A stretch of DNA of 64,000 nucleotides from Apostichopus japonicus (lineage: Eukaryota > Echinodermata > Holothuroidea > Aspidochirotida > Stichopodidae). The position numbers were made by a program, and so were the translations under genes. Location of the stretch: assembly GCF_037975245.1 (NCBI RefSeq), contig NC_092568.1:16077001-16141000 (forward strand). Reading direction: 5' to 3'. How positions within the stretch are numbered: position 1 is the stretch's first letter; every line of letters begins with the position of its first letter. The notes below the pieces were generated by a model. It was given only the letters and a program-made list of their open reading frames with translations. It was not told where the DNA came from and ran no database searches. This document shows positions 44,401 to 56,400 of this stretch, piece by piece.

Positions 44401-47400
44401 TCCTGTAGGTTCATATCATCCAGACGCATACCACCTTCATACGCAATACTGTGATGACCTATGAAGTAATTGTAAAGTGCAAAGAAAAAAATAAAGAAAC
44501 TATTTCATGCATGTATTGTAGAATAAAATACCATAGAATGTTAGATGGCGTAGGGTGCCTATTAAAGTAAATAAGTAAATAGTATACTGGAGTCAGGAGT
44601 AGATGATGGACAGTGCAGGATAAAGAGTGCTTAGTGATTAGAACTGCATGATCAAGCTCCCACACTAGGAAGAAAATGACACATACTAACAAGGAAATAC
44701 TGCCTGATTTGACAAACGTACCTATTAACTTGCACAATTGCTTATTTACCCTTTGTATGCCTATTATCTCAAAGCAAACAACTTAATTTACACAGCTGCC
44801 TGGAAACCACTGATACAATCAACAACAAGACATGCATACCAAACCATTGAACTTGGATATTGTAGTGTATACCTCAATCTGTTACTAAAGCAAATGTTGA
44901 TGACTAACATTTATAATGTCAATACAAAACCCAGTCTAAGGAGCAACAACATGCAAACTACGTAACACATGGACAGGTCTTTCTAGCTAAGCAGTATTGA
45001 TAGTTGTATTGCTTCTTTGGCAAAGTGAATAAACGATCAATTGATCCAACTCGTGGAACTGAGGCCTTAAATGGAGCAATGCAATTGGCGCCTCAGACAA
45101 AACTACCACCTTCTGCATTGGTTTGAACAAAGGGGGAGGGGCACAGGGGGCCATGCCCTCCTATCGTCAGTTGGGGAATTGGTTCAGTCGGGGGAGTTTT
45201 GCATTTAGCCGGGTAAGGATTAGACCACCACTGCGGGTGTACACCCCCCTCCCTTTTTTTCAACCTCTCAAAAAGTATTTGTTTGTGAGGAACAGTTGCT
45301 TCTATCTTTAGAGTGTGGGGCAGGAGAAAGGGGAGTGGGGGGGGGGATAAGATGAACCCTGAAAAAATTAATATATGGTTTATAGACCCTCCCTACTAAT
45401 GCACATAAAGGGTACAAGATGAACCCTGAATAAAGTGACATATGGTTGGTATACCCTCCCTACTAATGCACATAAAGGGTACAAGATGAACCTTGAATAA
45501 GTGATATATGGTTGGTATACCCTCCCTAATAATGCACATAAAGGGTACAAGATGAACCCTGAAAAAATTAATATATGGTTTATAGACCCTCCCTACTAAT
45601 GCACATAAAGGGTACAAGATGAACCCTGAATAAAGTGATATATGGTTGGTATACCCTACCTACTAATGCACATAAAGGGTACAAGATGAACCCTGAATAA
45701 AGTGATATATGGTTGGTATACCCTCCCTACTAATGCACATAAAGGGTACAAGATGAACCCTGAATAAAGTGATATATGGTGGGTATACCCTCCCTACTAA
45801 TGCACATAAAGGGTACAAGATGAACCCTGAATAAAGTGATATATGGTGGGTATACCCTCCCTACTAATGCACATAAAGGGTACAAGATGAACCCTGAATA
45901 AAGTGATATATGGTGGGTATACCCTCCCTACTAATGCACATAAAGGGTACAAGATGAACCCTGAATAAAGTGATATATGGTGGGTATACCCTCCCTACTA
46001 ATGCACATAAAGGGTACAAGATAAACCCTGAATAAAGTGATATATGGTGGGTATACCCTTCCTACTAATGCATGTAAAGGGTACAAGATGAACCCTGAAT
46101 AAGTGATATATGGTTGGTAAACCCTCCCTACTAATGCACATAAAGGATACAAGATGAATCCTGAATAAAGTGACATATGGTTGGTATACCCATCCTACTA
46201 ATGCACAGAAAGAGTACTATCCAACTGTTTTGTAAATGCTCATTTCCATAGAAATTACAAAAAATTGATTGGTCACGTTTAATGGTTATTCACGTTACGG
46301 TTTGCCCACTCATAAAATTTTCAAATAAAAAAAAATGCTAATAAATACAACTATAAAGGCTAGAAACTGCTCATCAAAGAGCTTGAAATGAAAAGTTACA
46401 TCTCACGCTAGTTTTTATCACTAAAGGTAACTTTTACTAGCTTATTTACAGGTTGATTTAATTAGGAAGCACAGAAGTAGCATAGTGGGTGGACTATTGC
46501 ACCGCCTAAGTAAGTTGAACTAGAAAAGTTCACCTATTCACATATGAATTCCTCATATTGTTAACAACCTTCTGCAGTGCCCTTCCCTACCTACAGGCAT
46601 AGGCGTAGGAGGCGGGGGGGCTGGGGGGGCTGCAGCCCCCCAACCAAAATTTTTGGTGAAAATTCGGGCCATATGCTGAGAATTTTTCGGGCAACTACTG
46701 AAAGAAGAAAAATTTGTTGTGTGTTTTTCAACTTTTTTTGGTGAAAATTCGGGCAATATGCTGAGAATTTTTCGGGCACCTACTGAAAGAAGAAAAATTT
46801 GCAATGTGTTTTTCAACTTTTTTGGTGAAAATTCGGGCAATATGCTGAGAATTTTTCGGGCACCTTCTGGAAGAAGAATAATTTGCAATGTGTTTTTCAA
46901 TGGTTAAACTGATATTATTATTATCGTTATTATTATTGTAACGACTTGCCCAATAATTATAACCAATATGGAAGGGTAATAACACGGAAAATATAACCAA
47001 AATTTTCATGTGCATGTCACATAGGCATTCATTCCTTTATATTCAAGGAATTGGTTCTTTTGTACAGTGCTCTTGAGCATGTTTTATTTCATGATAACAG
47101 CACTTTAATATTTGGTACTTATTTATATATTCATCGGTTATCGGCATGTGATGTAATAACCGATGAATGCCTATATGATAGCACATCAAGGTGTTGAACG
47201 CGCGCAAAGCGCATGTAAAATGTTGGTTATATTTTTCGGGCAAGTCGTTACAGCCCCCCAAATCAAATTAGGCTCCTATGCCTACAGGTACATTTACTTT
47301 TTATGTTTTGACAAAATCTGGACAATTCCTGTATCTTTGACAATAATAGTATTGTGGTTTGGTTTGTATTATGGCAACCCCCCATGTTAAGGAGTGGAAT

Positions 47401-50400
47401 TCATCTGAAATTCCACACATCCAGTTTCTATGTTGTGGTCCTATGTCGTTATACAAGTATTTTAGATATAACAAGAATAGTTATTTTTTATAATTCACAA
47501 GCATATATAATAGCTGAGCTGACATTACCAACCAAGGACATAAACAGTGACTGCATAGTGATCATTTGCAACTAGTTTTGCAAACTTCCATCACTTCTTT
47601 TATATTTCACTTTCTTGTTCCATAAGGCAATTGCGAGATTTTCTTCGTGTGAGTCTTATTTCACTCTGTGTCGCTAGTAATGACTAGTCAAGACTACACT
47701 AAACACCAAAACACACTGTAGCTAAATCATATACTCTAGTAAGAAGAGCTATTGTAACACATTACACATCGTTAACGTCTTCAGTCAACTTTGAAGATAC
47801 AAAAGTCTTCTGAATTTCTCAATATAGTTACTAAATTCTGTTATTCACCAAAATGATATATTCAGTAACATATATGTACATTTTCAAAGAATTCTTCAGA
47901 TGACTTATTTTAGCCGATTCCTTAAACCTTAACAGAAAACTCGAAGAGCACTTACCAAGGTTATCACCACTAATAGTGTAATATATGAAGTTTGAATTTC
48001 ACTTTACTGCCAGTTTATCTTGTGGATTTAGCCAAGTGATTATAGTTTGGTCCTACTGATTAGTCTGACAGTCACTCTGATCACTACCGGTAACCGCTTC
48101 TCTTGGCTACCACACTGACAAGTTTCATAATCTGCTCCATACTTTATCAGTCCTCAGTTACGTGTCTGTTTGCTGTACTATGAGTAATTCTACAATTCAA
48201 TGTACCTCCGATGATTGATGATGAAAATCAAACCACTGAACGCATGGAGTAATTCTGCAATAACTGATAACAATTTCCAGTCCATGTATAACACAGAAAT
48301 GTTTTGAATAAACTCTTAGAACAAACTAATGTGGTGTTTGCCACCCTGATGTAGAGTTCCTTTAAGTCTACCCCAATGTACAAGGTACTGTGCAATCTAT
48401 GATTGATGTACATACAAGAATAATTCATTTTCCTCTACATGTACATATCCTCTGAATGATTACCTTGCATGGTTACTCAGGTGACAAGGTTTCTCACCTT
48501 ACATGGTAACTTACAGTTAGAAATTTAACTACCTAATATTCGTAACATACTCTGATGCACATAATTCCTTCATTTGTTTTCACAGTGAGGGTGAAGAGAG
48601 GGAATGACAGTCCAATTACGGGGTCATTAAAATCTTCGTATGGAGAAAAAATTATTTTGGTTACTCAAGTTACATCACTGATCACCAGGGTACTGAATAC
48701 AGCATGTTAAATCATTATTTTGAAGAAAGAAAGAAATTGTTTGCAATGATATCATGTATTAGTGCCATATGTGTTTGATTAATCACCAATCATAAAAATA
48801 TCACAAGTTAACTGCCCAAAAGCACAGGAGCAATTAAGTCAATAACAAAATTTGGATCATAACTTCATACCACTTCATCTCTTAATATCTAGAAAAAAAC
48901 TAAAAATGAAGAATTTAGGAAGATATCATATCCATTCCATAACACCGGATTTGAATACAACAAAACTATGACCAATAGCAATAGCTGTCAATACAGAATT
49001 TATGTTTTGAGCCTATGTCCACTTTTGCATGGGATTGCCCAACAAATAGAAATTATTGCATGGTGTCCTTGCTTCATGAAAATACCTGTACAATGTCTAA
49101 TTTGTGGCACAGAACATTTCACCGGGAAACATTTCACTCACGCCGTCATCTGTCATAGTAGTTGCACTACGACAGACTAAACTTTGTGAAGTTTACTTAT
49201 ATGTTTGAGAGACTTGTAAAATTTTGGAGTCTAGTCCTTGCGGCTCTAGAATTCTCCTTCATCATTCAATACAATTAACAAGTAAAAAACTTTGCAAGTA
49301 GTAATATAGACACACACTTCATTCCTCCAACAAACTGTATTTAACTGTTCCTAAACCACACGCTTGAAGACCTATGGTTACAGAAGCTTTGAATACTCTG
49401 GCTCTTATCTCTGGAAAAATTTACCAGATCATATACGAACATGCTCTAAACTTTCTACATTCAACAGTCTACTTAAGACCCATCTTCTCACTTGTTCTTT
49501 TGTAAATTAATCTGCTTTCTTTGTAAAGCGCCTTGAGCAGTGACTTTTGTTTACTGATTTGGCGCTATATAAGTCTCATTTATTATTATTTTGATCCGAT
49601 GTGACTTAAAGGCATAATACACTGAGCCAAATTGCTATCTAAAACTTTGAACCTTGATAGTTCCAAGTTTCTTACTTAATATCCATTGAGAAATGACTCA
49701 TAAGTCTTTTTGGGCTGATATGATAAAAATGCAATCCTCAATTCAGAAACTGGTGTTTCATTAAAAACATTTTCAAGTACCAGGTTAAGATGTTAGGAAT
49801 TTTTGAAAGATGTTCACTGTCCTTCAATATGTAAATTTTGCAAGAAACGTAGAACAAGAAATCAGATTCTAACTCCAAGCACAGGTTGCATGTATGTCAC
49901 TGTTTTGGTGACAGTAACTTTGGTCAAACTTCAAGATTGGCTTGATCTAACATACTTGAAATGGAAAACAAGTAGGGTTTTGACGCATTATCTTGCAATG
50001 AAGACAGCATTCGGAACTTTTTAAGTAAAGACAGGACCACAAATGAATGGGAGTTGTTATTCTACACCTAAGCCAGCATTGAGACTCCAGGCCTTCATAC
50101 CAAGATTTAATCAGTCCATGATTTTAGTTCAAACCATTCAAACACACCTGTTTGCTACAGTATTTTGCATCAATTATCGTCAAGTATCGTCAACAACCAT
50201 TCATTACGGAATGGTTGAAAGAAGGCAGTAAAAAATGGTATCAAGTGCCATTTTTTGAAGTCTCCCCAAAACTCTTCAAGCTACTTAAAAGAGAAATGTC
50301 GGCTATGGTACCATGCACTCTGCAACGACGAGTGTTAAACACTACTTGAAGTTTGCCGAAAAATAGTTTTTTCACAGCGCCAATGATAAAAGTGTACATG

Positions 50401-53400
50401 CAGAAGAAGATGATGAACACCATCTATTTCTAGTATTTAAGTAAAACCTACCTTGAATCAATTTTCCCTACTAGACTCCTTTGGTTGATGAAAGTAAAAC
50501 ACAAAACAAAATCTGGTGAAAACTTCAGGCATTCTCCGCCTGTGTCACAGTGTTGTCGTACGTATATCCAAATTAAAAGAGCTTTGTGTTTAAAACACTG
50601 GGGGTTTTGCTTAGCATATTAAGAAGCACATTTCCAACTCATTTGAAAAATGAGCCCATAAATAGGTGATAATGGTTACTTGGTAAGGTACTAACAAACA
50701 GTTAGTACTATAACCACGAAAGTCACTGAGGACTAAGGCATATATATATATATATAGTCCCGCTAACTTTAACTTAAAAGATGCTTCTCAGTCTTACGTC
50801 GTTAGGCGAGGCAACCTGTCGCATTGTTCATAATACCATTTCTATGTTGTAGCATACATACATATATATATGTGTGTGTACTTTACTGGCTGTGTAGGAC
50901 ACATGGCTGTGCCACAACCATATATATATGTATATATATATATGATCGAATCATGGGAAATTCCAAAGCTTGCCAAAGTTCACTGCTTGGAACCAAGCCT
51001 GAACCCATAATCATGGCAATGCCTGCATTTAATTGTGTGATATGCAACACCCACATTGCGACTAGGTGGGTGGTGTACAAACCACCATTTAGGATGCTCC
51101 AACATATGGAGATTTTTCTACCAACAGAAATTAGCTTGATGCATGTGCTATCATTGTATGTTATTTTTAATTTTTATGTAATTATTTATCTCACAAATTA
51201 GTTGCTTTGAGATTTCTGTGCATCTTCTAGGGGTGTCACATAAGGGGCTGAGGAGGGGTGTATGTGTGTGGGTATCAATGGGGTCTAATATCCCTCGGAA
51301 ATTATTTTTCGTCGGATCAAAGATATGGCTGTCAAAGATAAGTTGTCAAGAGAGTAGTCCTCAAGAACGAGTAAACTGTTGTCGATGCAAATGATTCCTC
51401 TACGCTACTGAATGTATATGATGTATGATGATACCGTAACAGAAATAATTTTAAAACCTATCATCTTTATCATACCACGTTTGATAAACCAATTGAGTTT
51501 TATGAAATGCCAGTAAAACCTTCTTGTTTTGATCAATTAACCTGGCCTGGAATGCTGATAGTCTGGATGCAAGAGATTTGAAATTAATGAGTAGCTACAG
51601 CTTGTGAGTTATGTAGCACCTGTTGGTCACAGTTGACCACACTGGTCATGCTGAGTAGCGTACACATTGTAATATAATCAGCAATGAACACTGACTTAAC
51701 TATTCTGGTTTCTTGATATAGTTTTCATGTATAGTCGTGTAAAACTTAGCCAGTGGTGTACGTGAGAAGCTTCCAAACAGTAACGTACAGAAAGCCGGCC
51801 AGATTTAGGGTCACACCCCAGGAAAAGTTTCTTTTTGTAGATGTTATGTGGTAGCCCAGTGTAGACAATGGATATAAAGTAGACTGTAAAATCAAAAGTT
51901 TAATGTTTTGACCAATTTGGAAATTGAACCTTAAATTGAAACATTTTTATCTCAAATTTTGACAATTATAGGACCTACCTGCCTGAGTTCGTTTTACAGA
52001 TTTTTGAAACAGATCACATGGCCTCCATTCCAATAACAGATTGAAAAAAAAAAACACAACATTGGGTGGAACCTGCCTGGTAATTACAAGCAAAATTTTA
52101 CCCATGGTATAAATTCAGATTTATACAGCAAACCTAGCCTTATCTGCAAACCAGAGATGTTACAGAGCTTCCATTCGTAAAACTGCAATCCTTTTTCCCA
52201 TTTCGACCCTCGATCGCCTTCCCAAACTCTTTGCTAATTGAGGCTTCATAATTCAGGCTATTTACTGGCTAGACATGATAGGTCGAGTAACAATCTTCAG
52301 TCCATAAATAGGGTATCTTTCCGTACCCAACATAAGCCCTGATTTGTGTAAATGCTAGGCTTGTGATCAGTCCGAAATATCAAAGATTGAGGAAATGAAG
52401 AACTATGAATTAGCCAATTCTACAAGATGTGCAGATTCTTACTTTTACAGAAAGAAAGCCAGCTTAACCAGGCCAAAGTGTCTAGCTAAATATGTAAGCA
52501 CTATTACTATATGTCCAGTACAATTCTAACCAACAACTGCCACCTGCTGTTCACAAGATTTTGTCAGGTACTGTATCTGAAATACAACTCTCTTATCTTC
52601 CCGCTCAATCAAAGTCCAGGTAGCTGTGATTCCAAGAACAGTTGGAATAGCTCTAAACTAATCCATAAATAGAATCTGTGAATTCCCTTGTTACATTGTC
52701 CTACTGTAGTATCCTTCAGTGTACACTGTGTGAACTACCGTAGATATAGCCTGGATATGTTGTAGGTTGACATAACACACCAAATGTTTTTCAGTAAAAT
52801 CTCAAGTTTATAAAATAGACAAGAAGGTGACAGAAAATAGAAACAAAAACTGAAGCTTTCAACTATCTCATTAACATAAGAGGCTTCACCAAATATGAAT
52901 AGAGCACAGCATTACTCCCCTTTAATTAGATATGATACATGAACATGCTAATTGCTGTGTTGCATGATGAATAAGATCATAATTCCTAATGCTTAATCAC
53001 CAAGTTATAGCTCCCTGGACGTTCTGACCTTTTGGAGAGTATTCAGAAGTCCACTTTGCAACAACCAAGCCTAAAACAGGGATAAAAATCGACTATACCA
53101 TAATCATATGATCCAAGTTGATCATATATACTGTAGTATTATTTGCATATAGGTTAATATATCTGGTTCTTGATTTACTGAGCTAGTAGCTTGCAGTAAT
53201 TACTTTGATATTATCCAACCAAGGCTAAAAACCAAATACCATAAAATCGATTACATTTATTTTTAACTTACCATATCACTTTGATGAGAATAGAACAATA
53301 ACCAGCGGTATGCTGCAATTGCTTCACTATATTTATAGAAGTACTGTCCAAAACTACTATACTGTAGTATAATGAACGCTGCATGTAACAAAGACAGACG

Positions 53401-56400
53401 AGCTACTACTGCACATAAAGTCTCTCATAATCATGTATGTTATCAAGGAAGTCATGTAGCGCCACCAATGTATTCACCTCGTATTTACAATCATGTCTAT
53501 TCACATCGTGTGGGTGTGTACTACGAATATGGAACATTCAATTATGAGGCTGGTTCAAGGGTAAAATGTCAGGCTAATAAACAATGTTCCCTGAAGCTGT
53601 GTCATTGTGAACCTGTGGGCAAAAATTACATGTTGGAATGCTTGCAAATGTGAGATGAACTGTTGTTGGATACACTGAATGGTGTTTTGTTAATGTAGAG
53701 GCTGAGAGCACCTAGCCTCAGAAATGCATGAATGATAATCATTACGATGCGTTGTTACTTTTTTTTTTTAAACGACATTATTATTAGTTCTACTATAAAG
53801 TCTTAATAAATTTGGTAGGAGTGATAAACCAACTCAAAAACATAGCCTGAAAAACACAACCATAAACACTTATCAAATGTACTGTCCTGTCAATAATTTT
53901 AAGCTGTTACTGTTAAAACATTCTCAATCATGGTGGGTTGAACTCTTGACAAAATAACAACAAAAACTAGAGAATAACTGCTGCTGTAACTCAACTCTGG
54001 TACAAGGCACGTAGTAACTACCACTTAAAAAATGTATTGTGTATTATAGATGATCAGTCTGTACCGTACACTGATGATAAACTGCTTGGACTAAAGTCTT
54101 TTTTCATGGTTGTTGGGATAAAATGTTTGTTTTACCACGGAGTCCCACATGACCACTGAACTAAGTCATAATCAACCAAATCACTGACCCACCATCTGGT
54201 GATCACTGTAACCAGATTTCAAGCACATTACACAAGAGCCTTAGACATGATTGTTTTTCCAGTTTTGACCACAAATGACCTTTACCTGAAAAATACATAC
54301 AAATTTCACCACCAATCATCAACTTATCACTTTGTGTAAATTCAAACATAAACCAGAGGAGGAGTACATGCTTTTACATGATCTTCACATTTTAACCCAT
54401 ATTTGACACAAATGTCCTTTGACCTACAAAATAAGTGCACCTTTTATGACTGCCCATCTACTGATGACCATTGCCAAGTTTGGCTAAAATCGAACATAGA
54501 CCATAGGAGTACACATGCTGTTTGTGATTTCACTGTTTCACCTCTCATGACCACAAATTACCTTTTACCAACTATTTTTTTACGGGACTGTTAGCCCACT
54601 ATTATAGTTTACAACTTCACTAAGTTTCATAAAAATTCAGCAAAGGATCAGAGAGCAGTAGCCTCTCAACCATTGCTGACAGACAGGACAGACGGACAGA
54701 TGGACAGACAGACAGACAGACACATCGCCATGACAATGGCTCAACTAGTCAATTTTGAGCTATTTAACAGAGTTGCTTATGTTCCATCAAAGGCAAATGG
54801 AAGGCCCATAAGTATGGATTTATTGGAGCTCTAACCACTAGTACCATTGTATAGAAATAAACCACCGCCCAACACCTTTGTGATTCTTGCCAAGTTTTAT
54901 ATGAGAACATTTCCCATAACACTGCACACATTTTCAAGTTTTGACCTGAAATGACAACTTCGTCCTTCACAAATTTCAGAGTGTTATTTTACTTAATTGC
55001 CAGGGAGGATCTATAACTACACTATACCAAGTATGAACTTCACCCTAAGTTGACTTTGTGAGTTATCATGTTTACAAAGTATTCAGACTTTGTCCACTGT
55101 TGACCTCAAATGAACTTTAACCTTCACTGACAAAGTTTTTGTACTCATTAAATGAAGTTCATCCACCATGTATTTTTTGAGATATAGATAACAAGCAGGT
55201 ATCACATGTCCACACAGACAAACACACCCAGAACAGGATGTGGTGATTCTTTTCAAATGACATGTTAGGACTTGGCATTCGTAAAAGTCCTCAGTTTGAA
55301 TGTAAAACAAGTGCACGCACACAAACACGAACACATCCATGATCACCATCGCATAGGATGGAAGGAAAGGAAATACAGAGATAAGAAAGTAATGAACAAG
55401 TCCAACCAAATTTGAAAGGTGTCTGAGCAAATACGAAAAGATAAGGATGAAAAATGGTCATAATTATCTGGTGAAAAAGCCAACAGGAAATAAATAATAA
55501 TTCTATTTCCAATTAAATTGGGTTGTTTACCCATGAACATACTTATCTAAACCCCTGTAAGTGTGTACATATATGTGAAAACTCAACTACCCTACAGGTA
55601 CGTCAATCTTACCATTCCTCCCTTTCCACTTCATTGACGGATTTTAAACCATGTTAAAATCAGGCGAAAAGTTTTCTCTTGGTTATACAACCAGAGTTTT
55701 TCAATATCACTTATCTCCATAAACGTCTGGTCTAATGAATGGGCAGAAAGTCCTTTTTTTTTTCTAGAAGTGTTGGGTGCGCTATTTTTTTGAAGCCATC
55801 TTTAGCCTTTATTATGAAAAACAATTGTTCTATAGTGGGTGTCATTTTATAATTGTTGATAAAGATATCAAAATTGTAAAACAAAATTTTGTTAAGTTTG
55901 CATTATGATCCTCCATTTTCAGTAACTTGTATCTATTTGTTAGGTGACTTCTAGGTCTCTGATTTCAATTGTACTAACATTATTTGGGCTGGTGATTTCA
56001 ACATAGATGGTATTATTATTTGCTCAAGAGCAAGGTGGGTGGAAATGGAGAAAGGAATACTAATTATTTCCTAAATATAGAAAAAAAAAATAGTGAGATG
56101 ATGCTATTAAAGTTTTAGTTGATGACAATGGAATTGAAGTTTTTGATGTTGAATATTGAACAGGCTTTCTATGAAACTTTCTATGAATCTCATAGCACGG
56201 AATAAGTGGATAAATCCTCTACTGATTCCTTACATGTAGAAGGCATTAATGATGATTTAAAAATCAGATGTGAAGTTATTTTAGCAGAAAATGATTAGTG
56301 GAATGTTATTTAAAATATGGCTATAGGGAAAGTACCTGGAATTGTTGGACTGCTGGTAGAACTTTATAATTATTTTTGGCCAGAGATTGAGTCATTGGTG

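Noticed and set aside
45396..46176. Repetitive peptides from the 67-bp array
   Set aside because: The period is not divisible by three and the frame shifts every unit, so the array is not coding.
50152..50349. 65-codon frame with plausible composition ([17 protein letters not shown])
   Set aside because: No recognised family, no convincing acceptor before it or donor after it; left as unassigned.
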